Below, one piece after another: positions 1 through 9,027 of a stretch of DNA of 64,000 nucleotides. Under the pieces are notes generated by a model. That model was not told the origin of the DNA. It searched no databases and was given only the letters and a program-made list of their open reading frames with translations. The position numbers and the translations under genes are program-made. The stretch is taken from positions 1-64,000 of the forward strand of contig NZ_WHSB02000004.1 in the NCBI RefSeq assembly GCF_010994755.1, given 5' to 3'. This DNA is from Shinella lacus. Its GTDB lineage: Bacteria > Pseudomonadota > Alphaproteobacteria > Rhizobiales > Rhizobiaceae. Each line of letters begins with the position of its first letter. Positions within the stretch are counted from its first letter, which is position 1.

Positions 1-163
1 TGCTATTCATGTACATCTCGATCGCCATGGCCTTGGTCTTCGCGCTAAACCGGGGCTGACTGTCGGTGCTATAGCGGCCGCAGGCGCGACATCGATAGCG
101 TTGATGGCCGGCCTTGCTGCCGCGCTTGATCAGATCGACACCACCACAGCCCGGGCAATCCAT
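1..163 (-). CDS. IS1-like InsA zinc-finger transposase protein, 3'-truncated by the window edge
   Basis: The first 54 codons are visible on the minus strand; the rest lies beyond the left edge. The N-terminus carries two zinc-knuckle pairs (CPGC near residue 3 and CRAC near residue 28) separated by a GHQRYRC stretch, then a helix ending KTKAMAIEMY. This is the layout of the InsA N-terminal domain of IS1-family elements, which binds the element's inverted repeats. A clear GGAGG lies 6-7 bases upstream of the ATG. No terminal inverted repeat could be identified with confidence between the start codon and the next gene. It could also be a related zinc-ribbon transposase. Whether the element is intact cannot be seen. 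Confidence 0.7.
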   Translation of the reverse strand, partial: MDCPGCGGVDLIKRGSKAGHQRYRCRACGRYSTDSQPRFSAKTKAMAIEMYMNS

Positions 164-220
164 CACCTGCCTCCACGCAAATCACCCCCATAGCAGAATC
201 TCAAAAGCGTTCAATGTAAA

Positions 221-284
221 CACTCCCCCTTGAGGGGGAGATGCCCGGCAGGGCAGAGGGGGGTGCAGAGGCGCTGTTGCTTCT
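221..284. repeat. Rhizobiales-type intergenic repeat with CCCCCTTGAGGGGG dyad
   Basis: A C-run/G-run dyad (cccccttgaggggg) is followed by a GCCCGGCAGGGC dyad and a G-rich end. Short mosaic elements of this look, rich in CTCCCCC and CCTGCCGGGC modules, are scattered between genes in rhizobia and relatives. It lies between the IS fragment and the 3' end of the aminotransferase gene. It could serve as a weak terminator for the minus-strand gene, but no T-run follows. Confidence 0.6.
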
Positions 285-307
285 TTTCTCTCCAGCGAAC
301 GCCCGGA

Positions 308-1531
308 TCAAGCCGCGAGGCGTTCCTTGCCGAGCAGGCGGCCGAGGCGGGAGATGCCTTCCTCGATCGTCGCGGCGTCGGCGCAGGAGAAGCTGAGGCG
401 TAGCGTGTTGGCGCCGCTGCCATCGGCGTGGAACGCCTGGCCGGGTACGAAGGCGACCTTTTCGGTCTCGATGGAACGGGCGAGCAGCGCCGCGCCATCC
501 ATGCCGGCCGGCAGCGTGACCCAGACGAACATACCACCCTCGGGCTTCGTCCAGCTGACACCTTCCGGCATGTATTTCTGAAGGGCGGCCAGCATGGCGT
601 TGCGGCGCACGCTATAGGCGGCGCGGATCTTTTCGACCTGCGCGTCGAAACCGCGCTCAGCGACATGAGCGATCGCCATCTGGTTGATGGTGGAGGAATG
701 CAGGTCCGCCGCCTGCTTCATCAAGACAAGCTTGCGGATGACGGGGGCCGCCGCGACGATGTAGCCGACGCGCAGGCCCGGGGCCAGCGTCTTCGAAAAG
801 CTGCCGCAATAGATGGTGCGGGCGGCGTCGATATCGCCCTTGGCGGCGATTTCCAGCGCCAGGATCGGCGGCACGGCCTCGCCGTCGTAACGCAGCGACT
901 GATAGGCGGCGTCCTCGATGATCGGGATATCCAGCTCTTCGGCAAGCGTCAGAAGCTTCTCGCGGCCGGCACGGTCGACCGTTTCGCCGGTCGGATTGGC
1001 GAAGTCGGCGGAGAGATAGGCGAACTTCACCCGCCCGCCCGCATCCGCCGCCGTCACCCGGTAGGCATCCGGCGTGCGGTTGCCGGAAAGGTTCAGCCGG
1101 TCATAGGTCGGCTCGTAGGCATTGAAGGCCTGGAGCGCGCCGAGATAGGTCGGCCAGGTCACAAGCGCCGTGTCGTTCGGCGACAGGAAGAGCTTTCCGA
1201 GATAATCGAGGCCCTGCTGCGAGCCGGAGACGATGAAGACATTGTCGGCCGAACAGGGAATGCCGAGCTTGCCCATTTCGCCGGCGAGCCAGTCGCGCAG
1301 CGGCTTGTAGCCTTCGCTGACGGAATATTGCAGGCCGGCCGCGGCCCCCTCGCCCGAAAGCACGTCCGTATAGGCGGCGGAAAAGGCTTCCTTTGGAAAC
1401 AGCGCCGGATCCGGGATGCCGCCGGCGAACGAGATGATGTCGGGCCGTTCGAGCAGTTTCAGCAGCTCACGGATTTCGGACGCCTTCATGCGCGACGCAC
1501 GCGTCGCGAAGGCCTGTTCCCATTTGAACAT
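308..1531 (-). CDS. PLP-dependent aminotransferase (fold type I, 2-aminoadipate/aspartate aminotransferase-like)
   Basis: This 407-residue cytosolic aminotransferase would move an amino group between an amino acid and a 2-oxo acid with pyridoxal phosphate. The PLP lysine is about K247 in SFSKTLAPGLRVGY. FANPTGE (about 177-183) and IEDAAY (about 205-210) supply the conserved Asn and Asp/Tyr that hold the cofactor. Residues 30-45 (DIISFAGGIPDP) are typical of the LysN/MocR-associated class I/II group. Length is normal and the start ATG at 1531 fits. The substrate is not determined; 2-aminoadipate, aromatic or branched-chain amino acids are all possible for this subgroup. It appears to be a single-gene unit. 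Confidence 0.9.
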   Translation of the reverse strand: MFKWEQAFATRASRMKASEIRELLKLLERPDIISFAGGIPDPALFPKEAFSAAYTDVLSGEGAAAGLQYSVSEGYKPLRDWLAGEMGKLGIPCSADNVFIVSGSQQGLDYLGKLFLSPNDTALVTWPTYLGALQAFNAYEPTYDRLNLSGNRTPDAYRVTAADAGGRVKFAYLSADFANPTGETVDRAGREKLLTLAEELDIPIIEDAAYQSLRYDGEAVPPILALEIAAKGDIDAARTIYCGSFSKTLAPGLRVGYIVAAAPVIRKLVLMKQAADLHSSTINQMAIAHVAERGFDAQVEKIRAAYSVRRNAMLAALQKYMPEGVSWTKPEGGMFVWVTLPAGMDGAALLARSIETEKVAFVPGQAFHADGSGANTLRLSFSCADAATIEEGISRLGRLLGKERLAA

Positions 1532-1707
1532 AGGGGTTTCCTCGGTCTGTTGTTTGAACGCACCTCATCACGGCGCCGTTTTTATGTCAATAATGCTGAC
1601 CTAAATATTCGCACCAAGAAGACATGCGCACGCGACCGAGGTTTCGTGCGAATTTAATCTCGCCGGAGCGGCGTCACCCCGGCTGCCTTTTCACGCGCCG
1701 GACGCGC

Positions 1708-1809
1708 TCAGGTCGCCCGGTCGCTGTAGAGGCTGAGCAGCACAAGCGTGGCTATACTGCCCAGGATCAAAAGATCGAACCAAGCGAAGTATTGGATAAT
1801 CGTGGTCAT
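1708..1809 (-). CDS. Small single-pass membrane protein, 33 aa
   Basis: This very short reading frame has a strong AGGAGG Shine-Dalgarno 8-9 bases before its ATG at 1809. The product starts MTTIIQYFAWFD and continues with a hydrophobic stretch (LLILGSIATLVLLSLY), then ends SDRAT. It reads as one transmembrane helix over residues 4-28 with a short polar tail, like many bacterial membrane small proteins that modulate a larger partner. A sigma70-like promoter is possible on the same strand (TTGCGC, 17 bases, CAAAAT), and a perfect 11-bp-arm palindrome lies further upstream. The family is not recognised and the function is unknown. Support is the ribosome site, the hydrophobicity and the lack of any other gene here. 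Confidence 0.55.
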   Translation of the reverse strand: MTTIIQYFAWFDLLILGSIATLVLLSLYSDRAT

Positions 1810-1921
1810 CGCACTATCCTCCTGACAGCGGAACGAAACACTACTGTATTTTGTTCCTGTTCGGCGCTTCGCGCAAGTTTATTACTTGCTGCACCGCAGC
1901 GTCGCGGAAGGATGCACTGCA

Positions 1922-1944
1922 TTATTTCAGTCTGACTGAAATAA
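1922..1944. promoter_or_regulatory. Perfect palindrome, candidate operator
   Basis: Two 11-bp arms (TTATTTCAGTC and its reverse complement GACTGAAATAA) flank one central base. The size fits a dimeric regulator site. It lies about 110 bp upstream of the 33-aa membrane protein start and next to the ilvC terminator T-run. No specific regulator can be named. It could also fold as an extra RNA hairpin behind ilvC. Confidence 0.5.
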
Positions 1945-1968
1945 AAAACCGGGCGGAAAACCGCCCGG
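1941..1968 (-). terminator. Intrinsic terminator of ilvC
   Basis: On the minus strand an 8-bp G+C-rich stem (CCGGGCGG/CCGCCCGG, tetraloop TTTT) is followed by a T-run. It lies about 120 bp past the ilvC stop, beyond the duplicated ilvC tail segment. Confidence 0.85.
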
Positions 1969-1995
1969 CCTTGTATGCCCGGAAGGGGCAGATGC

Positions 1996-2036
1996 GCTTA
2001 GTTGACGGCCTTGTCGACCAGCTTGTTCTTGCCGAT
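1996..2036 (-). repeat. Duplicated 3' end of ilvC (remnant copy)
   Basis: This stretch repeats about 41 bases of the ilvC 3' end (2085-2125) with only two visible mismatches. It encodes the same last residues ([12 protein letters not shown] followed by TAA) in another frame relative to the real gene. The two copies are direct repeats 89 bp apart. The copy lies between the true stop and the ilvC terminator, so it is transcribed but probably not translated. Confidence 0.8.
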
Positions 2037-2086
2037 CACCGCATTGCCGCAGGCATGCAAGCAAAGAACGGGGATCGGCAAGCTGC

Positions 2087-3812
<1,726 letters not shown>

Positions 3813-3835
3813 GATGTTCCCCTGTCGAAATCTTG

Positions 3836-3857
3836 CGTACCGTACCGTACGGTTCGG
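3836..3857. promoter_or_regulatory. Operator-like palindrome upstream of the TetR gene
   Basis: Overlapping copies of CGTAC form a palindrome with core ACCGTACGGT (3844-3853). TetR repressors commonly bind such short dyads at their own promoters. Its position 30-45 bp before the preferred GTG start is right for autorepression. Confidence 0.5.
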
Positions 3858-3860
3858 CAT

Positions 3861-4218
3861 CTTCTAGCGATCTCCGCCGGCCCGGTCAACACACTTCTTG
3901 CAAGGGAGGGAAAGCGGGTGATTTGCGGGGCAAAATCCTGCTTCCGAGGCCTGCTGCAGCACGCAATAATCGCTGCAATGCACAACGATGAAGAAATTTT
4001 TATTCCGCTATGTCGCTGATTTGAAACAGAAGTCCTTCCAAATCGTTTAGGCACCACAGCCCGCACAAAATTTTTCGCTTCCCAAGACGTTTCCGATTGT
4101 TAAGATTTGTGAGACCTGCGGTGCAGCAGGCCGTTCTGGACAAGCACGGCCATGCCGGCATCGAGGCCTGAGTATCAGGAGTACGAAGCGAAACGCCCTT
4201 ACGCCAAGGAGACAGAAA
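3861..4218. other. Intergenic region without a recognised gene
   Basis: About 360 bp separate the TetR gene from the next plus-strand gene. The part from 3980 to 4110 is AT-richer than its surroundings and probably carries the promoter of the gene at 4219. A good ribosome site (AAGGAG) lies just before 4219. No RNA gene, repeat or convincing short coding frame was seen. Confidence 0.5.
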
Positions 4219-4599
4219 ATGTTGAATTTCCTGCCAGACCTTCACGAAGGACATGCTCCCATCACTCTGCAGCAAGTGTTCGGCGACGCCCTGGAAGCCT
4301 TTGACGCCTGGGAAGACGAACGCGCCGAACCGATGGTGATCTACGAAGACCAGATCATTCCCATCGGCATCGTCTTCGAAAGCATGCGCGAGTGCACGGA
4401 TATCCTGCCACGCACCATGGCGGAGATCGTTGCCGACACCCTTGCCCGCAATCCGGCCACCGCCGGCGCGGACATCCTTACCTTCGGCGATGCCGCCCGG
4501 CTGGCCGTGGCTCTCGTCGAACAGCGTCGCCTCTACGGCGAGGCTGCCATTGCCGCCTTCCTCGACCATCACCGCGTCGACAAGCGGCGTCCTGCCTGA
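4219..4599 (+). CDS. Conserved hypothetical protein, 126 aa
   Basis: An AAGGAGA site 6-8 bases ahead of the ATG and a terminator directly after the stop show this is a real single-gene unit. The product is acidic in its first half (LPDLHEG, FDAWEDERAEP) and mostly helical, without signal peptide or membrane segment. I recognise no catalytic motif or named domain. It is probably a small cytosolic protein. Promoter elements should lie in the AT-rich stretch upstream. Confidence 0.75.
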   Translation: MLNFLPDLHEGHAPITLQQVFGDALEAFDAWEDERAEPMVIYEDQIIPIGIVFESMRECTDILPRTMAEIVADTLARNPATAGADILTFGDAARLAVALVEQRRLYGEAAIAAFLDHHRVDKRRPA

Positions 4600-4608
4600 T
4601 CCAGAAAG

Positions 4609-4637
4609 AGTCCCGTTCTGACGGGACTTTTTCTTTT
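4609..4637 (+). terminator. Intrinsic terminator after the 126-aa protein gene
   Basis: An 8-bp stem (AGTCCCGT/ACGGGACT, loop TCTG) is followed by TTTTCTTTT. It begins 10 bp after the stop codon on the plus strand. Confidence 0.92.
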
Positions 4638-4716
4638 CATCGCATGGGAATACGGGAATAAGGGGCAGGCGCTACCCGTTATGGGAGTGCCTGCCCTCCT
4701 GCGACGGATTCCCGCC

Positions 4717-5016
4717 ATGTTTCGCCTCGCCGCTGCCGCCCTTCTTCTCTCCGCCCTGCCCGCAATCGCCGCCGAGGAGCCGCCCTATGTCGGCACCTGG
4801 AATTGCGAGGTCGCGACATTCACGTTCACCGCCGACACCTATGATTCGGGCGAAGGCCCAATGCCGATCGTCAAAAGCGAAAAGGACGGCGGCGCCTATA
4901 CGCTGACCTTTGCCGACGACTACCGCATCGGCCTTGCCAACATCACCGACAGCGAGATGGACTGGGCGTCGGAAGCGAGCGGCGACATGTTTCACTGCAA
5001 GAAGATCGTGAAGTGA
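4717..5016 (+). CDS. Small exported protein of unknown function
   Basis: The frame is open from 4681, but the ATG at 4717 starts a textbook Sec signal peptide (MFRLAAAALLLSALPAIAA) with cleavage expected after AIAA. The mature part of about 80 residues begins EEPPYVGTW and holds two cysteines (WNCEVATF and FHCKKI) that could form a disulfide in the periplasm. The GTW/FTFTADTYD/YTLTF/YRIGL pattern suggests a small beta-barrel, but no named family is recognised. The gene is followed within 5 bp by a second small exported protein, so the two are probably co-transcribed. Confidence 0.7.
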   Translation: MFRLAAAALLLSALPAIAAEEPPYVGTWNCEVATFTFTADTYDSGEGPMPIVKSEKDGGAYTLTFADDYRIGLANITDSEMDWASEASGDMFHCKKIVK

Positions 5017-5020
5017 GGAT

Positions 5021-5386
5021 ATGGCGATGAAAAGACTGCTCCTGAGTGCCCTCCTGATCGCTCTTGCCGGCACGGCCGCTGACGCCGCCGAAAACCGCTG
5101 CGGCTGGCTGCACAATCCCACACCGGCGAACTGGTGGCTGAACGATGCCGACGGAAGCTGGACATTGATGACGCAGGGTGGCGGGGAGGAGCCTGACGGC
5201 ATCGACATCATCCCGGACATTTCTGCCGGCGACTATGTGCGCACCAACGGCAATTATGGGTATGCCTGCGCCTGCATGAGCGTCGACACCGACGATGCCG
5301 ACGGCCGCATCCTCGCCATCCATTCCTTCCGCCAGTTGCCGATCGCGAAATGTGCGAACGATCCAGCCCTCTCACCGCCGGATTGA
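5021..5386 (+). CDS. DUF4087 family exported protein
   Basis: The 121-residue product starts with a signal peptide (MKRLLLSALLIALAGTAADA), then ENRCGWLHNPTPANWWLND, the signature opening of DUF4087 periplasmic proteins. Four or more cysteines follow (YACACM, KCAND), suggesting disulfides. The function of the family is not known to me. It begins 4 bp after the previous exported-protein gene; a second ATG two codons in would serve equally well as the start. Confidence 0.8.
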   Translation: MAMKRLLLSALLIALAGTAADAAENRCGWLHNPTPANWWLNDADGSWTLMTQGGGEEPDGIDIIPDISAGDYVRTNGNYGYACACMSVDTDDADGRILAIHSFRQLPIAKCANDPALSPPD

Positions 5387-5414
5387 TCAAGCACAAAAGC
5401 CGGCGCGCTCCTGT

Positions 5415-5443
5415 CTTGACCCGGGGCGTCGAAGCACTTATTT
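5415..5443 (+). promoter_or_regulatory. Sigma70-type promoter of the cold-shock gene
   Basis: CTTGAC at 5415-5420 is followed after 17 bases by TTATTT (5438-5443), close to the alphaproteobacterial housekeeping consensus. Transcription from about 5450 would give a 5' leader of roughly 135 nt, typical of cold-shock mRNAs. Confidence 0.65.
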
Positions 5444-5480
5444 CTCCCGCATCGAGATTTGAACGTTGACTTCTGCATTT

Positions 5481-5551
5481 GCAGGCGTTCCCGCCTGCAG
5501 TACGAACCTACCCTTCAAATTCGACCTCCCATGGTCGCCAAACCGGCGACC
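5481..5551 (+). promoter_or_regulatory. Structured 5' leader of the cold-shock mRNA
   Basis: Two G+C-rich hairpins can form in the leader: GCAGGCG (5481-5487) with CGCCTGC (5492-5498), and GGTCGCC (5533-5539) with GGCGACC (5545-5551). Long structured leaders in cspA-type mRNAs control stability and translation with temperature. That role is inferred here from the layout. Confidence 0.45.
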
Positions 5552-5585
5552 GAAGATTGATTTGACGGCTTAGAAAGGTTTCGTC

Positions 5586-5795
5586 ATGGCAACTGGTACC
5601 GTAAAGTGGTTCAACACGACCAAGGGCTACGGCTTCATTCAGCAGGACAGCGGTGAGCCGGACGTTTTCGTCCACATCTCCGCCGTTCAGCGCGCCGGCC
5701 TCACGGGTCTGGACGAAGGTCAGAAGGTCAGCTTCGAGCTGGTCCGCGACCGCAAGTCCGGCAAGATGTCGGCTGATCAGCTCGCCGCAGCCTGA
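5586..5795 (+). CDS. Cold-shock protein (CspA family)
   Basis: This 69-residue single-domain RNA chaperone binds single-stranded nucleic acid. The two RNP motifs are visible: KGYGFIQ near residues 15-21 and VFVHIS near 30-35, after the standard opening [10 protein letters not shown]. Length is exactly that of the family. It has its own promoter, a long structured leader and a terminator, so it is monocistronic. Which CspA paralogue it corresponds to, and whether cold induces it, cannot be read from the sequence. Confidence 0.96.
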   Translation: MATGTVKWFNTTKGYGFIQQDSGEPDVFVHISAVQRAGLTGLDEGQKVSFELVRDRKSGKMSADQLAAA

Positions 5796-5820
5796 TCGGC
5801 GCCACGGCACTGAAATGGAA

Positions 5821-5845
5821 AGGCCGGTTTCGACCGGCTTTTTTA
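5821..5845 (+). terminator. Intrinsic terminator of the cold-shock gene
   Basis: Stem GCCGGT/ACCGGC with a stable TTCG tetraloop (5823-5838), extended by A-T pairs and followed by TTTTTT on the plus strand. Confidence 0.9.
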
Positions 5846-5851
5846 TGCCCG

Positions 5852-6316
5852 CTATTCGGCGTGATCGACCGGCAGGCGCGATCCGCTTTTCAGCACCTCC
5901 ATGGAAATCGAGGCGGAAACGTCGAAAAGCTCGACCTTGCGCACGATGCGCTTGTAGACCACGTCGTAATGCTCGACCCGCGGCAGCACGATCTTGAGAA
6001 TATAGTCGTAATTGCCCGTCAGCCGATGCGCCTCGACGACCTCGGGAATATCGGCGATCGCCCGGGAAAACAGCGCGATCCAGTCATCGCTGTGATGCGC
6101 CGTCTTGATCAGCGCAAAAACCGTCGTCGGCACGCCCATCTTGTCGCGGTCGAGCAGCGCCACCCGCCCCGCAATGTGCCCGCTTTCCTCCAGCCGCTGG
6201 ATGCGGCGCGCACAGGCTGAGAGCGACAGGTTCACCTTCTCCGCCAGCACGGCGACGGGCGCGCCCGCATCCTCCTGCAACAGCGCCAGCAATTTCCGGT
6301 CCCGCTCATCCAGCAC
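5852..6316 (-). CDS. Lrp/AsnC-family transcriptional regulator
   Basis: This 154-residue regulator has an N-terminal winged helix (LDERDRKLLALLQEDAGAPVAVLAEKVNLS, with recognition helix SLSACARRIQRLE). It is followed by the RAM effector domain (VVEAHRLTGNYDYILKIVLP). The start is GTG at 6316 with GGAGA 8 bases upstream. It is divergent from an aspartate-racemase-like gene, the usual arrangement in which an Lrp member controls its neighbour in response to an amino acid. The intervening region holds a CATATT-ACC-AATATG dyad. Confidence 0.93.
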   Translation of the reverse strand: MLDERDRKLLALLQEDAGAPVAVLAEKVNLSLSACARRIQRLEESGHIAGRVALLDRDKMGVPTTVFALIKTAHHSDDWIALFSRAIADIPEVVEAHRLTGNYDYILKIVLPRVEHYDVVYKRIVRKVELFDVSASISMEVLKSGSRLPVDHAE

Positions 6317-6361
6317 GCCGAGATTCTCCGCTCAATTCAAAGACGGGGCAATGAAAGCGCG

Positions 6362-6376
6362 CATATTACCAATATG
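6362..6376. promoter_or_regulatory. Dyad in the Lrp/racemase intergenic region
   Basis: CATATT and AATATG are perfect 6-bp arms around ACC, in an AT-rich patch between the divergent Lrp and racemase genes. Lrp-type regulators bind AT-rich 15-bp dyads, so this is a candidate operator. Confidence 0.45.
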
Positions 6377-6484
6377 GCAATAATAATTAGCGCATCCATG
6401 CCAAATCGGTCGAAACTTTGCGAACAATCGCCGCGAAGGGCGCGGCACTCTGGTTGTCATGGACATCACCAGCGGGAGACGAGC

Positions 6485-7198
6485 ATGAAGACGATCGGCC
6501 TTATCGGCGGCATGAGCTTTGAGAGCACGGCGGTCTATTACCGCATGATCAACGAGGCGGTGCGTGCGCGGCTGGGCGGCCTGCATTCGGCGGACGTGCT
6601 GGTGCATTCGGTGGATTTTCAGTCGATCGTCGACCTTCAGAAGGCGGGCCGCTGGGATGCCGCCGGCGAGCGCCTCGGCGCCGTGGCCGCCGGTCTCGAA
6701 AAGGCCGGCGCGGACTGCGTGCTGATCTGCACCAACACCATGCATCTCGTCGCCGATGCGGTTCAGGCCGCCGTCAAGGCGCCGCTCCTCAACATCATCG
6801 ATGAGACCGCACGCGAAATTTTCGCGGCCGGCAAGCGCCGCCCGCTGCTGCTCGCCACGCGCTACACGATGGAACATGGTTTTTACGCGGACCGCATGAA
6901 GGCGGCCGGCCTCGACGTGGTGGTGCCGGATGACGCCGGCCGCACGCTGATCCACGACGTCATCTTCAACGAGCTCTGCCAGGGCAAGGTGCTTGAAACC
7001 TCCCGCGAGCACGTGCTCGCCCTGATAGAGGCGGCGCGCGAACAGGGTGCGGACTGCGTCATCCTCGGCTGCACGGAAATCTGCCTGCTGCTCGATCCCG
7101 AAAACCTGCCGCTGCCGGGCTTCGATTCGACCGCGATCCATGCCAGGGCGGCCGTCGATTTCGCGCTTGGCCCGATCGTTGCCAGCAAGGCCGCCTGA
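6485..7198 (+). CDS. Aspartate/glutamate racemase family protein
   Basis: The 237-residue product has both catalytic cysteine motifs of cofactor-independent Asp/Glu racemases: CTNTMH around residue 82 and GCTE around 195. The opening KTIGLIGGMSFEST is typical. It would interconvert L- and D-aspartate or a related substrate such as another amino acid or hydantoin. The ATG at 6485 is preferred because GGGAGA precedes it and homologues begin at this motif. The divergent Lrp gene suggests amino-acid-responsive control. Confidence 0.92.
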   Translation: MKTIGLIGGMSFESTAVYYRMINEAVRARLGGLHSADVLVHSVDFQSIVDLQKAGRWDAAGERLGAVAAGLEKAGADCVLICTNTMHLVADAVQAAVKAPLLNIIDETAREIFAAGKRRPLLLATRYTMEHGFYADRMKAAGLDVVVPDDAGRTLIHDVIFNELCQGKVLETSREHVLALIEAAREQGADCVILGCTEICLLLDPENLPLPGFDSTAIHARAAVDFALGPIVASKAA

Positions 7199-7204
7199 AG
7201 CCGC

Positions 7205-8449
7205 TCAAGCCTCGCGAAGCGCTTTCTCCCGCCAGCGGCATTCCTCCAGCCCGGCCCGTGCGAACGGGTCGCTCAGCGTGCCGGAGACGATCGCCGCCAG
7301 GATCTGCGGCGCCGGCGGAATTTTCGCGACGGTCGCGACCAGCCGGTCGCGCAGCCACGCGATCGCCTGCGAATCCGACTGATAGAACGGCGTGAAGACA
7401 TAGGAGAGAAGCTGGAACAGCCGCACATGGTTGCGCCGGGCGGCCGCATAGGCCGCCAGCCCCTCCTCCAGCGACGCCGCCGATGACAGGGCATGCGCCA
7501 GCGCGGCCGCGTCGAGCAGCGCCATGTTCGCCCCCTGCCCGAGCTGCGGGCTCGTCGAATGGGCGCTGTCGCCGATGAAGACAATGCCATCCGCATAGGG
7601 CGGCAGCGTGGTGCGGTGGGCGTAGCGGGCGGGCGTCAGCTGGTCCCAATCCGTGATCTGGTCGAGAAAGGGCGCCGTCTCCGGCCAATAGCCGCGGATG
7701 CCGGCCTTCCAGCGCTCCAGCCCCGCCTGTTTCACCGCCTCCGCCTCCGCCGTCTTGAGGCTCCAGAAGAAGGCGGCCTTGCGCCCCTCGCCCGCATGCG
7801 CCCGCCCGACCGGCAGGACGCCGATCATCACCTTCGCAGCGTCATAGCGTTGGGCAAGTGCGCGCGCATCATGCGCGATGCCGTCGCAATCGAGCGTCGC
7901 CCAGAAGGCACCCCAGGGCAGCTCCCGCACATGCGGCGAGACGATAGAGGCCGCGACGAGCTGCGAGCGCGCGCCGGTCGCATCGATCACCAGGTCATAA
8001 TCGCCGACGATCTCGCCGTCCGGATCGTGCAGCGCCGTGCGGGCCTGGCGGGTTTCCGCCTTGGCCAGCGTGATGCCGGTGCGGATGGGCAGCCCTTCGG
8101 CCACCACCGCATCATGCAAAACAGAAAACAGCGCCGCCCGGTGCACGGCAAGGCCATAACGACCGCCGGAAAGCGCGTCGTAGCGCACGTCGAGCACGGT
8201 TCTTCCGCTGCGGGCATCCGCGCCGTGCAGCCGGTCGATGCGGTTGCCGAGCGCGTGGATGGCCGGGGACAGGCCGAGGGCGTCGAGCACGGTGAGCCCC
8301 GTCGGCTGCATCAGCAGGCCGGAGCCGACGGGCGATGGTTGGTCGAAGCGCTCGATGAGCTCCACCCGATGGCCGACGCGCGCCAGAAAGAGCGCGGTCG
8401 CAAGCCCCGCAGGCCCCGCGCCGGCAATGCCGATATCCAGTCGCTTCAT
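7205..8449 (-). CDS. FAD-dependent aromatic monooxygenase (PHBH/UbiH fold)
   Basis: The 414-residue flavoprotein has the dinucleotide motif GAGPAGLATALFLARVGH at the N-terminus. The DG-type motif YDLVIDATGARS lies near 165, and the second FAD motif GIVFIGDSAHSTSPQLGQGA near 295. These define class A flavin monooxygenases, which hydroxylate aromatic compounds with NAD(P)H and oxygen. The substrate is not identifiable. It is 18 bp downstream of the HxlR regulator gene on the same strand and may be co-transcribed with it. Confidence 0.9.
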   Translation of the reverse strand: MKRLDIGIAGAGPAGLATALFLARVGHRVELIERFDQPSPVGSGLLMQPTGLTVLDALGLSPAIHALGNRIDRLHGADARSGRTVLDVRYDALSGGRYGLAVHRAALFSVLHDAVVAEGLPIRTGITLAKAETRQARTALHDPDGEIVGDYDLVIDATGARSQLVAASIVSPHVRELPWGAFWATLDCDGIAHDARALAQRYDAAKVMIGVLPVGRAHAGEGRKAAFFWSLKTAEAEAVKQAGLERWKAGIRGYWPETAPFLDQITDWDQLTPARYAHRTTLPPYADGIVFIGDSAHSTSPQLGQGANMALLDAAALAHALSSAASLEEGLAAYAAARRNHVRLFQLLSYVFTPFYQSDSQAIAWLRDRLVATVAKIPPAPQILAAIVSGTLSDPFARAGLEECRWREKALREA

Positions 8450-8467
8450 GCCGCCTTCCCCGGTGCG

Positions 8468-8875
8468 TCAGTCCTTCGCGGCGTCATAGACCAAGCGTGC
8501 AGCCCGGATCGCGCCGTGGTTCTCCGTAGACCACTGCACGAGGGAGCGCAGAAGCGCAAGGAAGGAGTGGCCAAGCGGCGTCAGCCCATATTCGACGCTT
8601 GGCGGCTGGGTGGGGTAGACGGTGCGCGTCAGGTAGCCGTCGCGCTGGAGGTCGCGCAGCGTCTGGGTCAGCATGCGCTGCGAAATGTCCGGGATGAAGC
8701 GGCGGAGCTGCGAAAAGCGGCGGGGGCCGTCGGCAAGGCCGAGGATCATCAACGAGGTCCACTTGCCGCCGACGCTGTCCAGCACGTCGCGCACCGGACA
8801 ATCGTCCATTGACATGGCGATGCCGTCGATCAGCATGACGCGTTCGCCCTCGGCGCGCTCGACGATCTTGTTCAT
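8468..8875 (-). CDS. HxlR-family transcriptional regulator
   Basis: This 135-residue winged-helix protein carries the family signature: [20 protein letters not shown], then [29 protein letters not shown], then [12 protein letters not shown]. The frame remains open further upstream, but ATG 8875 has GGAGG 8 bases before it. It is divergent from an NmrA-like quinone reductase gene at 9028, the same layout as the E. coli ytfH-ytfG pair, so it probably responds to quinone or electrophile stress. Cys near residue 21 is the usual sensing cysteine of the family. Confidence 0.93.
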   Translation of the reverse strand: MNKIVERAEGERVMLIDGIAMSMDDCPVRDVLDSVGGKWTSLMILGLADGPRRFSQLRRFIPDISQRMLTQTLRDLQRDGYLTRTVYPTQPPSVEYGLTPLGHSFLALLRSLVQWSTENHGAIRAARLVYDAAKD

Positions 8876-9027
8876 AGAAGGTTCCCTCCAGGTAACCACC
8901 GCAGAAAAAACTGCCTCCTTTACAGGCTCTAGCAGATCACCAGATAAGAGCAAGTCTCAATAAGAGACCAACCCTCAGCAGGAATCGTAGGCGCCTCCCC
9001 GCCAGCCCTGCCAGAAAGGCCATAGAC

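Noticed and set aside
428-1657. A long plus-strand open frame opposite the aminotransferase gene
   Set aside because: It is antisense to a well-supported enzyme gene, has Arg/Gly-rich composition typical of G+C-rich antisense frames, and no recognised domain.
1624-1935. A plus-strand frame of about 100 codons across the small-protein region
   Set aside because: No ribosome site and low-complexity coding; the minus-strand 33-aa frame has far better start signals.
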